In this document: in pieces, positions 53,925-63,663 of the stretch
Layout: every line of letters begins with the position of its first letter
Numbering within the stretch: position 1 is the first letter of the stretch
Origin: Chitinophagales bacterium
Lineage (GTDB): Bacteria; Bacteroidota; Bacteroidia; Chitinophagales; Chitinophagaceae
Direction of reading: 5' to 3'
Assembly (NCBI GenBank): GCA_017303415.1
Contig: JAFLBJ010000001.1
Span: 62,001 to 126,000 of the forward strand
DNA length: 64,000 nt
Notes under the pieces: generated by a model
What the model was told of the DNA's origin: nothing
Database searches by the model: none
What the model saw: the letters and a program-made list of their open reading frames with translations, nothing else
Translations under genes and position numbers: made by a program

Positions 53925-54545
53925 ATGCAGCTATCCTCCCAACTTCTCGAATCCGCCGTCAGTGCTTTTGCCAAACTCCCGGGCATTGGTAAAAAAACGG
54001 CTTTGCGATTGGTCCTTCACCTGTTGAAACAGGAGAAGGAGGAAGTGGGTCAATTCAGTGAGATAATCAACCGGATGCGGCAGGATATTCGTTTTTGCCG
54101 TCGTTGCCATAATGTATCCGATGCGGAGATCTGCTCTATTTGTTCCAATAGCATGCGGAAGCAGGATATTATCTGTGTGGTTGAAACCATCCGGGATGTC
54201 ATTGCCATAGAAAGCACCCAGCAATTCAACGGTACTTATCATGTATTGGGTGGGGTCATTTCTCCACTGGATGGTGTGGGCCCCGATCAATTGACCATCG
54301 AGAGTCTTGTAACACGGGTACAGAAAGAAAACAGCGCCGAACTCATCTTTGCCCTTAATCCAACGATACAGGGAGATACCACCATCTATTATATTCAGAA
54401 AAAGCTGCAGGGCATTCCTGTCCGGATCACCACCATTGCCCGGGGCATTGCCTTTGGCGGTGAACTGGAATATGCCGATGAAATGACATTGGCAAGAAGC
54501 CTCCAGAACCGGTTACCGGTGGAGTCGTATGTGGGGGGGAGGTGA
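53925..54545 (+). CDS. recR: Recombination mediator RecR
   Basis: A 206-residue protein of standard length. The N-terminal helix-hairpin-helix (LPGIGKKTALRL), the four-cysteine zinc finger C58-x2-C61 / C70-x2-C73 (CRRCHNVSDAEICSIC), and a Toprim domain (IICVVETIRDVIAIE, GVISPLDGVGPDQLT) with the C-terminal Walker-like block (TIARGIAFGGELEYADEMTLARSL) are all present. RecR works with RecO and RecF to load RecA on gapped DNA. It stands alone here. Confidence 0.96.
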   Translation: MQLSSQLLESAVSAFAKLPGIGKKTALRLVLHLLKQEKEEVGQFSEIINRMRQDIRFCRRCHNVSDAEICSICSNSMRKQDIICVVETIRDVIAIESTQQFNGTYHVLGGVISPLDGVGPDQLTIESLVTRVQKENSAELIFALNPTIQGDTTIYYIQKKLQGIPVRITTIARGIAFGGELEYADEMTLARSLQNRLPVESYVGGR

Positions 54546-54570
54546 TGGGGAGGGGGATGTTGGAGGTTGG

Positions 54571-54697
54571 ATGACAGATGACAGATGACAGATGACGGAG
54601 GTCCGGGGTCCGAGGTCCGAAGTCCAGGACCGAAAGTCTGTCATCTGTCCTCCGTCATCTGTCATCCAACATCCAACATCTAACATCCAACATCCAA
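54571..54697. repeat. Intergenic heptanucleotide repeat arrays with an 18-bp inverted repeat
   Basis: Three 7-bp motifs repeat in the gap between recR and metH: ATGACAG about four times (54571-54598), GTCCGAG-like about four times (54601-54626) and CATCCAA about five times (54664-54697). GATGACAGATGACGGAGG (54584-54601) is the exact inverse of 54649-54666. The units are too short and degenerate for CRISPR. Slippage-prone DNA or a structured transcript end are possible roles. Confidence 0.75.
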
Positions 54698-54705
54698 CCT
54701 CCCCC

Positions 54706-54736
54706 TTGCAAAATCCCTTGCTAAAAGCTATCTTTG
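54706..54736 (+). promoter_or_regulatory. Promoter of the metH locus
   Basis: TTG at 54706-54708 and TATCTTTG at 54729-54736 (an exact TAnnTTTG) have a 20-bp spacer. A transcript starting near 54743 would have a leader of about 130 nt before the ATG at 54875. Confidence 0.6.
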
Positions 54737-54765
54737 CCCCAAATGGCGGATTTGTTTATTGTTCG

Positions 54766-54846
54766 GCCTCATCAGAACTAATAAACGCGTTAGGAACCAC
54801 CTACCTGATTGTTTCCCACTCGTTTATAGTAATTAACCGCTGAGGC
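54766..54846 (+). promoter_or_regulatory. Candidate structured leader RNA upstream of metH
   Basis: Nested pairings are visible: GCCTCA (54766-54771) with TGAGGC (54841-54846); ACTA-ATAAACG (54777-54787) with CGTTTATAGT (54821-54830), ten pairs with one bulged A; and GGAAC/GTTTCC inside. The inner arm contains CACCTACCTGATT. This does not match the SAM-I, SAM-II, cobalamin or TPP consensus I know. Its position before a methionine and B12 gene suggests a cis-acting regulator. The pairing is found by eye only. Confidence 0.4.
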
Positions 54847-54874
54847 TGCCGCCAGAATATAGTCAATCTATTGT

Positions 54875-55900
54875 ATGGACATTCGTAAAGAATTGGAAAA
54901 GAGGATATTGATCATTGATGGAGCCATGGGTACCATGATCCAGCGGCATAAGCTGTCGGAAGGGGATTACCGTGGGGAACGCTTCAAGGACTGGCCTTCA
55001 GACCTGAAAGGGAACAACGACCTGTTGGTACTGACCCAACCCCGGATCATTGTGGGCATTCACAAAGAATACCTGGAAGCCGGGGCCGATATCATTGAAA
55101 CGGACACTTTCAATGCCCAGAAGATCTCCCTCGCGGACTATGATATGCAAAGCCTGGCTTACGAGATCAATATCGAAGCCGCAAAATGCGCCCGTACGGC
55201 TGTGGAGGAATTCAGAGCTGAACATCCTGACAAGGCCGCCGAAGGCAAATGGGTGGCCGGTGCCATCGGACCTTTGAACAAAACCCTCTCACTATCGCCG
55301 GATGTAAACAATCCGGGTTTCAGGGCGCTCACCTTCGATGAGGCCGTGGAAGCTTATTATGAACAAGTAAAGGGGTTGGTTGATGGAGGTGTTGACCTCC
55401 TTCTAATCGAAACCATTTTCGATACATTGAATGCCAAAGCCGCGATCTATGCGGTGAAAAAATATTTCAAAGACGCACAAAAAGCCGAACTGCCGATCAT
55501 GATCAGCGGCACCATTACCGATGCATCCGGACGTACCCTGAGCGGGCAGACGCTGGAAGCCTTCTATACTTCGGTGATGCATGCCAAACCACTCAGCATC
55601 GGTCTGAACTGTGCGCTGGGCGCAAAAGAAATGCGTCCGCATATTGAAGAACTTTCCCAGACCGCCTCCAGTTATGTATCCGCCTATCCAAATGCCGGGT
55701 TACCCAATGCCATGGGTGAATACGATGAAGCCCCGGAAGATACCGGTCATTACCTGGAAGATTGGGCACAAGAAGGATTTGTCAATATTGTTGGGGGATG
55801 CTGTGGCACCACCCCCGATCATATCCGCCATATCGCCGAACATGTAAAGAAAATCAAGCCGAGACCTCTTCCGATCGTAGAAAAAGAATTAGTGCATTAA
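54875..55900 (+). CDS. metH: Methionine synthase, homocysteine-binding half (split MetH)
   Basis: A 341-residue homocysteine S-methyltransferase domain, the N-terminal module of cobalamin-dependent MetH, ending after the barrel. [35 protein letters not shown] (first zinc Cys) and [10 protein letters not shown] (Cys-Cys) complete the Zn2+ thiolate site. In most bacteria this is fused to the rest of MetH; here the other modules are encoded 103 bp downstream, as in many Bacteroidota. The two halves must assemble for catalysis. Confidence 0.92.
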   Translation: MDIRKELEKRILIIDGAMGTMIQRHKLSEGDYRGERFKDWPSDLKGNNDLLVLTQPRIIVGIHKEYLEAGADIIETDTFNAQKISLADYDMQSLAYEINIEAAKCARTAVEEFRAEHPDKAAEGKWVAGAIGPLNKTLSLSPDVNNPGFRALTFDEAVEAYYEQVKGLVDGGVDLLLIETIFDTLNAKAAIYAVKKYFKDAQKAELPIMISGTITDASGRTLSGQTLEAFYTSVMHAKPLSIGLNCALGAKEMRPHIEELSQTASSYVSAYPNAGLPNAMGEYDEAPEDTGHYLEDWAQEGFVNIVGGCCGTTPDHIRHIAEHVKKIKPRPLPIVEKELVH

Positions 55901-55910
55901 AAATCAAACC

Positions 55911-56003
55911 ATGGAAAAAACGCTACTTCTGATCTCCATTCTGATCCTGATCGTGAACAATTTCTCGTATCTCAAAGGCTTAATGATCAAAAAGAACACC
56001 TGA
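55911..56003 (+). CDS. 30-residue membrane peptide between the two metH halves
   Basis: ATG 55911 to TGA 56001-56003. The product has a charged start (MEKT), a hydrophobic core ([21 protein letters not shown]) long enough to cross a membrane, and a basic end (IKKNT). Its stop overlaps the ATG of the second metH gene by one base (TGATG), the classical arrangement for translational coupling. It is absent from normal annotation by size. No family recognised. Confidence 0.5.
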   Translation: MEKTLLLISILILIVNNFSYLKGLMIKKNT

Positions 56004-58723
56004 TGCAGGACACCATCGTCATCAAACCCTACCTAAGACTCTCCGGACTCGAACCACTGCAAATACGCCCCGAAACGAATTTCATTAACGTGGGTGAACG
56101 GACCAATGTAACTGGTTCAAAGAAATTCGCGCGGCTGATCCGGGAAAACAAATACGAAGAAGCCCTGAGCGTAGCCCGCCAACAGGTGGAAAGCGGCGCC
56201 CAGGTACTGGATGTGAACATGGATGACGCCCTTCTTGACGGCGTACAGGCCATGACCACCTTCCTCAACCTGGTGCAAAGCGAACCCGATATCGCGCGTA
56301 TCCCCATCATGATCGACTCATCGAAATTTGAGATCATTGAAGCGGGACTGAAATGCGTACAAGGCAAGGCCATCGTGAACTCCATCTCCATGAAGGAAGG
56401 AGAGGAAAAATTTATTCAACAGGCGGAGATATGCAAACTATTTGGCGCCGCCGTGATCGTGATGGCCTTTGATGAAAAAGGTCAGGCCGATACAAAAGAC
56501 CGTAAGGTAGAGATTTGTCACCGCGCCTATACCATACTTACCAAGAAGCTGGGTTACGACCCGCAAGACATCATATTTGACCCCAACATCTTTGCAGTAG
56601 CCACCGGTTTGGAAGAACATAACAACTACGGTGTTGATTTTATCCAGGCTACCAGTGAGATCAAACAACTCATGCCTTTGACCAAGGTATCGGGTGGGGT
56701 GAGCAATCTCTCCTTCTCCTTCCGGGGCAATGACCATGTACGGGAGGCCATGCACAGCGTTTTCCTCTATCATGCCATTAAAGCCGGTATGGATATGGGG
56801 ATCGTGAATGCGGGCCAGTTGGTGGTATATGATGAAATTGAACCCAAACTCCGGGATCTCTGTGAAGACGTGATCCTGAACCGGAACAATACGAACAACG
56901 AGGCAACGGAAAAACTGATCGCTTTTGCTGAAACAGTAAAAGCCAAAGGCAAGGAAGAAGTAAAAAATGAGGCCTGGAGACAGGGCACGGTGGAAGAAAG
57001 ACTGACGCATGCCCTGGTAAACGGGATTGCAGATTATATTGAACAGGATACAGAAGAAGCCCGGCAGAAATACCCGGCTCCGCTCACCGTGATCGAAGGG
57101 CCCCTGATGGATGGTATGAATGTGGTGGGTGACCTTTTTGGCGCTGGTAAAATGTTCCTGCCCCAGGTAGTAAAAAGCGCCCGGGTGATGAAAAAATCAG
57201 TAGCTGTACTTACCCCCTATATTGAAGCAGAGAAAGAAGAGAAAAGAAGAAACCTGGAAATAAGTGGTGGGCAATCCGTAGAAGCCAAAGGAGCCGCTAA
57301 GGTTTTATTGGCCACAGTAAAAGGTGATGTACACGATATTGGTAAAAACATTGTGGGTGTGGTTCTGGGTTGTAATGGATATGACATCATTGATATGGGC
57401 GTGATGGTGCCAGCCGATAAGATCCTGGATACCGCGGAAAAAGAAAAGGTAGATATCATTGGACTGAGTGGTTTGATCACCCCTTCCCTGGATGAAATGG
57501 TGCATGTTGCCCATGAAATGAAACGCCGGGGGATGAAACAACCCCTGCTGATCGGTGGAGCCACTACCTCCCGGATGCATACAGCCGTGAAGATCGCGCC
57601 ACAATATGATCATGGAGTGCTGCATGTACTTGACGCCTCCCGAAGTGTGACAGCCGTAAGCACCCTGCTGAGTGAAGACCAGAAATCAACATTTCTTGGT
57701 CAGACCACAAAGGAATATGATGAACTCCGTCAGCAGTTCCTCAACAAACAAAAGAACAGGTCACTGATCCCTTACAAGGAAGCCAAAGTGACCAAAGAAT
57801 ATTTTGATTGGAAGAATTACAAACCAACTACCCCGGCGGTGAATGGGGTGAAGGTGATAAAAGGCGCCGATCTGGGTATCATTGCGGAATATATCGATTG
57901 GGGTCCCTTCTTTATTGGTTGGGAAATGCCCGGTCACTTCCCCGAAGTATTATCCGATAAGATCTTTGGCCAGGAAGCAACAAGGCTCTACGCCGATGCT
58001 CAAGCCCTGGTAAAAAAGATCGTTGCCGAAAAATGGTTTAGTGCCGATGGCGTCATTGGTTTCTGGCCCGCCTTAAGCAATAATGAAGATACTGTGACCC
58101 TGCAAACGGAGAAGGGTGAGGTGAAATTGGAAATGCTCCGGCAGCAGTTGAAAAAAGCCGTGGGTCAGCCAAATTTCTCCTTGGCAGATTTCGTAATGCC
58201 TGCGCAGGGTACCCATACCGACTACATGGGCGCCTTTGCCGTAACGATTCATGGCGCTAAAAAACATGTGGACCGTTTTGCAGCCGACCACGATGAATAC
58301 AACAAGATCATGGTCCAGATACTGGCCGATCGGTTTGTAGAGGCTTTTGCCGAATACCTCCACGCGGGTACCCGCAAGGAGTATTGGGGCTATGATAAAG
58401 AAGAGAAATTAACTAACGAAGAACTCATTCGCGAAAAATACAAGGGCATTCGCCCGGCACCGGGTTACCCGGCCTGCCCCGATCATACCGAAAAGATCAA
58501 ACTATTTGATCTCCTCAATGTATCCGAGAACATTGGCATTGAACTCACCGAAAGCCTCGCGATGAATCCACCCGCTTCCGTATGTGGCTGGTATATCGCC
58601 CACCCGCAAAGTCACTATTTTGGCTTGGGAAAAATTTCCCGCGATCAACTGGAAGACTATGCAAAACGGAAAGGCATGAATTTGGATGAGGCAGAGAAAT
58701 GGTTACGGCCGGTATTGGAGTAG
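56003..58723 (+). CDS. metH: Methionine synthase, folate/B12/SAM-activation half (split MetH)
   Basis: A 906-residue protein with the remaining MetH modules: the pterin-binding barrel (about 1-300: [41 protein letters not shown]), the B12 cap (about 325-410), the cobalamin-binding domain with D442-V-H444-D-I-G447 (His444 being the lower cobalt ligand) and the SAM-dependent activation domain (about 590-906: [22 protein letters not shown]). It begins inside the stop of the small peptide gene. It transfers methyl from methyltetrahydrofolate through cobalamin to the homocysteine half. Confidence 0.95.
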   Translation: MQDTIVIKPYLRLSGLEPLQIRPETNFINVGERTNVTGSKKFARLIRENKYEEALSVARQQVESGAQVLDVNMDDALLDGVQAMTTFLNLVQSEPDIARIPIMIDSSKFEIIEAGLKCVQGKAIVNSISMKEGEEKFIQQAEICKLFGAAVIVMAFDEKGQADTKDRKVEICHRAYTILTKKLGYDPQDIIFDPNIFAVATGLEEHNNYGVDFIQATSEIKQLMPLTKVSGGVSNLSFSFRGNDHVREAMHSVFLYHAIKAGMDMGIVNAGQLVVYDEIEPKLRDLCEDVILNRNNTNNEATEKLIAFAETVKAKGKEEVKNEAWRQGTVEERLTHALVNGIADYIEQDTEEARQKYPAPLTVIEGPLMDGMNVVGDLFGAGKMFLPQVVKSARVMKKSVAVLTPYIEAEKEEKRRNLEISGGQSVEAKGAAKVLLATVKGDVHDIGKNIVGVVLGCNGYDIIDMGVMVPADKILDTAEKEKVDIIGLSGLITPSLDEMVHVAHEMKRRGMKQPLLIGGATTSRMHTAVKIAPQYDHGVLHVLDASRSVTAVSTLLSEDQKSTFLGQTTKEYDELRQQFLNKQKNRSLIPYKEAKVTKEYFDWKNYKPTTPAVNGVKVIKGADLGIIAEYIDWGPFFIGWEMPGHFPEVLSDKIFGQEATRLYADAQALVKKIVAEKWFSADGVIGFWPALSNNEDTVTLQTEKGEVKLEMLRQQLKKAVGQPNFSLADFVMPAQGTHTDYMGAFAVTIHGAKKHVDRFAADHDEYNKIMVQILADRFVEAFAEYLHAGTRKEYWGYDKEEKLTNEELIREKYKGIRPAPGYPACPDHTEKIKLFDLLNVSENIGIELTESLAMNPPASVCGWYIAHPQSHYFGLGKISRDQLEDYAKRKGMNLDEAEKWLRPVLE

Positions 58724-58757
58724 GGGGAAATAAAAAATTAAGGAATAAGATTTTTAT

Positions 58758-59258
58758 TTACCTGGCTTTAATAACTATTGTTTTCGTCCATGAATCATGC
58801 CAGGGCCTTGTACCAAAAGCGCTAAAGACTTCAAACGGTACCAGACGGGAAAGGGTGCGCAATATCGCATCCTTGAAGGTTAGTTCTCCACCATCCTCCC
58901 GAATAGCACGAGTGCCGGAGATCAATTTGCCCAAGGTATATCCCCGAAATGCCTTCTCGCAAATGGTATAATAGAAAAGATAATTGACAATGGCTACCGC
59001 ATAACTCAGGACCAGAAGATCCCAACTCGTTTGTTCAACAATGATCCGGTTCATGTATTCCGGAAAGAGGATACCCAGAAGCGCCCCAACGACCGTGCTG
59101 GTAAGATAACTTAAGGCAAAACGCATCAACAGATTATCGATCAGGTAATTCACAAAACGCTGACCCATGGTGGCCTCTACATACTGTTGTTGTGACAGGT
59201 AGTCGTCAAAAAGTCCCGGCTCCGGGGTAGGTTGGTTCAGTTCATCCTGTTCGCTCAT
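58758..59258 (-). CDS. RDD family membrane protein
   Basis: A 166-residue inner-membrane protein of RDD type: R/D-containing N-terminal block GQRFVNYLIDNLLMRF, three membrane segments and the motif FRGYTLGKLISGTRAIREDG. The function of this widespread family is unknown, possibly transport. It is followed closely, 5 bp upstream in transcription order, by the HAD phosphatase gene. Confidence 0.85.
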   Translation of the reverse strand: MSEQDELNQPTPEPGLFDDYLSQQQYVEATMGQRFVNYLIDNLLMRFALSYLTSTVVGALLGILFPEYMNRIIVEQTSWDLLVLSYAVAIVNYLFYYTICEKAFRGYTLGKLISGTRAIREDGGELTFKDAILRTLSRLVPFEVFSAFGTRPWHDSWTKTIVIKAR

Positions 59259-59263
59259 GTTGG

Positions 59264-59884
59264 TTAAGTTAAGATTTGATGGTAGCGGAGCTGTTCTTTT
59301 AACTGCTCCGGGTTTTGAAAATGAATACTCGTAATGCCCAGGTCTTCAGCGGCCTTTACATTGCGAAGATTATCATCAATAAAAAGAGCTTGTTGTGGTT
59401 GCACCGAATACCGGTCGAGTAACCGATGATAGAACTCCGGAAATGGTTTTCGGGTCTTCTCTTCTCCACTTACCACCCGGCCATCAAACCAATGCAGGAA
59501 ATCATAGCGTACCAGGGCGATATCAAACAGATTGGCCTGCCAGTTGGTCAATGCATAGGTGCGGTGCTGTCCCTGTTGCTTTAACTGTCTGAACAATTCA
59601 ACAGTACCTGAAATAGGCCCGCCCAGCATATCCGTCCATTTCCCATAATAATCACGAATGGAGGATTCCCAATCCGGAAATTCTTTGACCAACATTTGAG
59701 TGGCCTCTACAATGGAACGACCTGCATCCTGCTCCTCATTCCAGTCGGAGGTACAGATATGAGTAAAAAAATAGTCCCTTTTTTCCGGATTTTCAAAATA
59801 TTGGTCATGAAAAACATAACGGGGGTTCCAGTCGATCAGTACCCCACCGAGGTCAAATATGATCGTGTCAATAGAGTGGTTCAT
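59264..59884 (-). CDS. HAD-superfamily phosphatase (YihX-like)
   Basis: A 206-residue HAD-IA hydrolase with cap domain. The nucleophile Asp11 is in FDLGGVLIDW; the second Asp of the usual DxD pair is Gly here, as in YihX-type enzymes (FDLGN). The lower motifs are ALTNWQ (Thr/Asn), SGEEKTRKPFPEFY (Lys) and ALFIDDNLRNVKAAE (Asp-Asp). YihX acts on alpha-glucose-1-phosphate; substrate here is unknown. The gene overlaps the MFS gene by 17 bp on the same strand. Confidence 0.85.
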   Translation of the reverse strand: MNHSIDTIIFDLGGVLIDWNPRYVFHDQYFENPEKRDYFFTHICTSDWNEEQDAGRSIVEATQMLVKEFPDWESSIRDYYGKWTDMLGGPISGTVELFRQLKQQGQHRTYALTNWQANLFDIALVRYDFLHWFDGRVVSGEEKTRKPFPEFYHRLLDRYSVQPQQALFIDDNLRNVKAAEDLGITSIHFQNPEQLKEQLRYHQILT

Positions 59885-61067
59885 CGTATTCTAAATTGGT
59901 GCCTGTCATTTTTTTATTCTCCAGCAATTTACTTCGTGAAGCGATAACTGCCGCAAGTGCGGTCATAAAAACCAGTAAAATTAATCCGGAAGACAGGTTG
60001 GTCTTCTCTGAAATAAACCCGATCAGCGATGGCCCTGCTAAAAAACCGATCAACCCGCCGGTGGTGACCATGGCAAAACCATCCACCGGTTTTACACCGG
60101 GAATATTGCCTGAGGCACTAAATAATACCGGTACGATACAGGAACAACCGAACCCCACCAGAATATAGCCGATAATGCCAGGCACCGCAGATGAAGAAAG
60201 CACCACCAGTAAAAAACCGGCTGCTGCAAGGGAGGCTCCGCCGATAACGACGGTCTTACTTCCTATACGGGTAACAAGTCCGTCTCCATTGAGCCGGCCT
60301 ATCGTCATGGCCACAGCAAATCCGGTGTATCCAAGACTTAATAACTCCTTAGGGGCTCCAATCACTTCGCGGAAATAGATGGCGCTCCAGTCGGCGACAC
60401 AACCTTCCGACATAAAGATCACGAGACAAATAAAAGATATGCTCAATACACTCAGCGATGGAAATTTCAATCCCGACCGGCTATGTATGATCTCATCATG
60501 TGACAATAAGTGCTTTCGGTTAAAAAAAACAATTGAGGCCACAAACGTGGCCATGATCAATATTTGCCAGGTAGGTCCCAACCCGCCAGCTACAAATAAA
60601 GGGACTAGTCCCGTACTGATGCCCCCGCCAATACTATACAAAGCGTGGCTGGTGCTCATCAACTTGCGGTTGTATTTTTTTTCAAACGCGTTGATGGTGG
60701 TATTGACCGACACCCCATTGAAAAAACCATTGATGCCAAAGAGGTATAAACTGATCCAGAAGACATAAAGATTGGGGGCATTGACCAGCATGATCATGAT
60801 CAAGGCCAGCGAGAGATAACCAGTAACCATCCAGGTTCCAACCGCGATACGGCTAAACAATCTGCCTGATAATGCTACAGCAGTCAAAGCGCCAAGAGGT
60901 GATAAGAGAAGGGATAAACCCAGTGTGCCATCAGATAATCCCAGTCGCACTTTGATTTCCGGGATGGCGCCTACCCAGATTCCAAAGAGCAGGCTGGTAC
61001 AGGCCAGTAATACACTGACTGCAAAAACAGGCCTGAGCCGGATGAAACTGGACAGGTTTTTCCACAT
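59868..61067 (-). CDS. MFS transporter (YbjJ-like)
   Basis: A 399-residue major facilitator with 12 hydrophobic segments and no signal peptide. FGIWVGAIPEIKVRLGLSDGTLG and GINGFFNGVSVNTTINAFEKK resemble the YbjJ group of MFS proteins; the second half repeats the pattern (EGCVADWSAIYFREVIGAP, GFAVAMTIGRLNGDGL). The substrate is unknown. Overlaps the HAD gene; probably one transcript with it and RDD. Confidence 0.85.
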   Translation of the reverse strand: MWKNLSSFIRLRPVFAVSVLLACTSLLFGIWVGAIPEIKVRLGLSDGTLGLSLLLSPLGALTAVALSGRLFSRIAVGTWMVTGYLSLALIMIMLVNAPNLYVFWISLYLFGINGFFNGVSVNTTINAFEKKYNRKLMSTSHALYSIGGGISTGLVPLFVAGGLGPTWQILIMATFVASIVFFNRKHLLSHDEIIHSRSGLKFPSLSVLSISFICLVIFMSEGCVADWSAIYFREVIGAPKELLSLGYTGFAVAMTIGRLNGDGLVTRIGSKTVVIGGASLAAAGFLLVVLSSSAVPGIIGYILVGFGCSCIVPVLFSASGNIPGVKPVDGFAMVTTGGLIGFLAGPSLIGFISEKTNLSSGLILLVFMTALAAVIASRSKLLENKKMTGTNLEYDEPLY

Positions 61068-61086
61068 AAGCCGGGTCGTACTACTT

Positions 61087-61335
61087 TTATTTCAATTTTA
61101 AAAAGATCATGACAGAACAAAGCGAGATCATGATGACATTGGTGACGATGATGACATTATCCTGCTTCATCACCCCATAGGCGATCCACATCACTTCATT
61201 GATAAAGGCAATGACAAACATCATCAGCGACACATTGGCCGCGGATTTTTCCTTCCAGGTTTTTAATACTTGCGGGAGGAAGGTGAGGGCGGTAACTGCG
61301 CAGGCGGAGTAACCGAGTAGGTCGACTGTACTCAT
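61087..61335 (-). CDS. SemiSWEET-type sugar transporter
   Basis: An 82-residue protein with three transmembrane helices, as in SemiSWEETs, which dimerise to transport sugars. The PQ motif is present: TFLPQVLKTWKEKSAANVSLMMFVIAFINEVMWIAYG (Pro21-Gln22). The length is exact for the family. It lies 20 bp upstream of the MFS gene and 83 bp from the GH97 glycosidase end, hinting at a local sugar-use group. Confidence 0.9.
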   Translation of the reverse strand: MSTVDLLGYSACAVTALTFLPQVLKTWKEKSAANVSLMMFVIAFINEVMWIAYGVMKQDNVIIVTNVIMISLCSVMIFLKLK

Positions 61336-61370
61336 GTTGGCAATTTCGTTTCAGTTTTTAATACTAAAGA

Positions 61371-61402
61371 CTAAAAGCTAATAGCTATTGGCTATTAGCT
61401 TT
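61371..61402. repeat. Hairpin sharing 19 bp with the palindrome at 7002-7031
   Basis: AAAGCTAATAGC (61374-61385) pairs perfectly with GCTATTAGCTTT (61391-61402) around TATTG. CTAAAAGCTAATAGCTATT is identical at 7003-7021. It lies between GH97 and SemiSWEET genes on the same strand and probably terminates transcription after GH97. Confidence 0.7.
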
Positions 61403-61418
61403 CAATATTCTTGAACGT

Positions 61419-63560
61419 TCATTTCTTTTTCTTCTTTTTTGTTCCAAATTCTTTGATCTGCTCAGGTGTGGCGGGTGCCAGGCTGATGGCAGCACCACCA
61501 CCGGCAGCCAGTTTAACCCACATACCCGATTTCGAATCCACGATCATTTTGTCGATGGCGTAGGCTTCGGGATTGTTTTGCCAATGAGCATCCGAGGCAT
61601 CGCGATAGATCGTAGCCAGGTATTTGGTTCCTTCAGTTAAAAAGTCCAGTTTAACGGATACATCCCGTGGTTTTTCATCGGTGATCGCGCCAATGAACCA
61701 GGCAGATGAATTCTTTCCTTTCCGGGCAATGGTTAAATATTCACCGGGCTCGGCCTCCAGGATACGTGTATCATCCCAGTCCACAGCCACATCTTTGATA
61801 AACTGAAAGGCATCCGGACGGGCTTCATAATTCTCCGGCAGGTCAGCCGCCATTTGCAAAGGACTATACATGGTTACATACAAAGCCAATTGTTTGGCCA
61901 GGGTTGTATGTACCTGTTCCTTTTTATCCGGATTATAATGGCTCATTTTGATCTTGAAGATGCCGGGGGTATAATCCATTGGCCCACCGATCAAACGGGT
62001 AAAAGGTAAGATGGTCTCATGATCGGGAGGGTTACCTACACTCCAGGCATTGAACTCATTTCCCCGGGCGGCCTCACTCGCCACCCAATTGGGGTACGTG
62101 CGATGAAGACCTGTCAGCCGAACCGATTCATGCATATCTACCATAATGCCATATTGTGCTGTTTTGGCTGCCACCCGTTCAAAATGCTTTACCATCCATT
62201 GTCCATCGTGGTGTTCACCACGGGGAATGATGCGTCCCACATAGCCGGTTTTTACCGCGTCATAATTAAATTGTTTCATCAGGCGATAAGCTGTATCCAT
62301 CCAACGTTCATAGTTGGTCACGGAGGCTGATGTTTCATGGTGCATGATGATCTTTACCCCTTTACTCTTCGCATAGTTGGATAGTTCGGCAATATCAAAA
62401 TCGGGATAGGGGGTCACAAAGTCAAATACATCTTCTTTCCATTGCCCAAACCAATCTTCCCAGCCGGTGTTCCATCCTTCTACCAGTACAGACTGGATAT
62501 TATTTTTGGCAGCAAAGTCGATATACCTTTTTACATTGGCTGTATTGGCACCATGGGGCACCTTGGTCGCTTGCTGGCTGCCTACCTGTCCGCCGCTATA
62601 ATCCCAGCTACTCACTCCCACATGCATTTCCCACCATACGCCAACAAATTTTTGAGGTTTGATGAATGAAGTATTCGGAACTTTAGAAGGCTCATTCAGG
62701 TTAAGGATCATTTTAGACGATAAGAGGTCAGCCGCTTTATCGCTGATAAGGATGGTACGCCAGGGTGTTTGGGTTGGCGTTTGCAAGTAGGCTTTGTTTC
62801 CAACAGCGTCAGGCACCAGGTGTGAATGAAAGGTAAAATTGCTTTTGTCCAGTACCAGGTTCAGGGCCGGATAGTTTACCAGGGCCGCCTCATGAATATT
62901 GATGTACAAGCCTTCCGCTGTTTTCATCATCAGCGGTGTTTGAACCGCATTCCGATCAAAAAAGGTTTTAGCATGGATCTCGGCACTCAATTTTCCTCCG
63001 GCCGCATCGATCTCACTTAATTTGGTCTGGTTGTACCAGTATTCATTGGTGTCATAATCGCCCGGTATCCACCATGCGGTATGATCGCCGGTGAGGGCGA
63101 TCTGGGTCATTTCTTCACCAATGACAAAATGTTTGAGATTAGGCTGATCAGGAAATTCAAAACGAAAACCTACTCCTTCATCAAAAACACGGGCTATGAA
63201 TATCACAACAATATCGTTGGTGGTTTTCAGTTTGAGGGCAATCTCATTACAATGATTACGGATCGTTTTTACTTCACCCCATACCGGATCCCAGCTTTCA
63301 TCGATGGTGCGTTTGTTTATAGAAGTGACGCTGAATTTATCAAGCAGTATGGCGGGCACATTAAATGTAAAACCGATCGAAGAAGGTTTAACCACGCTCA
63401 TGCCTTTGTAATCGACAGCATAAGCCAATTTATCACCCGGATTAGATATCAGGCGAAAGACCATATTCCCGTTGGGGGAAGCGATGGATTCAATATCAGC
63501 GGCAAACAATACAGGAGTTATGACCAGCCAGGCGGTCAACAGGGAAAGAAACTTTTTCAT
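61419..63560 (-). CDS. GH97 family alpha-glucosidase-like enzyme
   Basis: About 713 residues from ATG 63560 (MKKFLSLLTAWLVITPVLFAAD, signal peptide); the 33 codons upstream lack conservation. Full GH97: N-terminal beta-supersandwich (about 22-290: SPNGNMVFRLISNPGDKLAYAV), (beta/alpha)8 barrel (KFVGVWWEMHVG, HHETSASVTNYERWMD) and C-terminal beta domain. The inverting type is favoured: VKTGYVGR has Gly where retaining members have the nucleophile Asp, and Glu residues in DMHESVRLTGLHRTYPNWVASE match SusB. It ends in a run of six Lys. A periplasmic alpha-glucosidase role is most likely. Confidence 0.92.
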   Translation of the reverse strand: MKKFLSLLTAWLVITPVLFAADIESIASPNGNMVFRLISNPGDKLAYAVDYKGMSVVKPSSIGFTFNVPAILLDKFSVTSINKRTIDESWDPVWGEVKTIRNHCNEIALKLKTTNDIVVIFIARVFDEGVGFRFEFPDQPNLKHFVIGEEMTQIALTGDHTAWWIPGDYDTNEYWYNQTKLSEIDAAGGKLSAEIHAKTFFDRNAVQTPLMMKTAEGLYINIHEAALVNYPALNLVLDKSNFTFHSHLVPDAVGNKAYLQTPTQTPWRTILISDKAADLLSSKMILNLNEPSKVPNTSFIKPQKFVGVWWEMHVGVSSWDYSGGQVGSQQATKVPHGANTANVKRYIDFAAKNNIQSVLVEGWNTGWEDWFGQWKEDVFDFVTPYPDFDIAELSNYAKSKGVKIIMHHETSASVTNYERWMDTAYRLMKQFNYDAVKTGYVGRIIPRGEHHDGQWMVKHFERVAAKTAQYGIMVDMHESVRLTGLHRTYPNWVASEAARGNEFNAWSVGNPPDHETILPFTRLIGGPMDYTPGIFKIKMSHYNPDKKEQVHTTLAKQLALYVTMYSPLQMAADLPENYEARPDAFQFIKDVAVDWDDTRILEAEPGEYLTIARKGKNSSAWFIGAITDEKPRDVSVKLDFLTEGTKYLATIYRDASDAHWQNNPEAYAIDKMIVDSKSGMWVKLAAGGGAAISLAPATPEQIKEFGTKKKKKK

Positions 63561-63663
63561 ATCCGGAAAATTTGAAGGGTGAAGGTAGGAACTCGGGTGG
63601 ATTTCCAAATTGATTCTTGTTAGTTTGTTTCTCACTACGAAGGCCGAAAGAAATTTCAATTAC

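Noticed and set aside
54571-54697. CRISPR array
   Set aside because: Units are 7 bp without spacers of constant length, and no cas genes are nearby.
54592-54843. 83-codon ORF in the recR-metH gap
   Set aside because: Its first half is heptanucleotide repeat; it spans promoter and leader and lacks protein-like composition.
54743-54875. SAM-I, SAM-II or cobalamin riboswitch in the metH leader
   Set aside because: None of the conserved boxes (such as the SAM-I kink-turn or the B12 box) can be found by eye; kept only as an unassigned structured leader.
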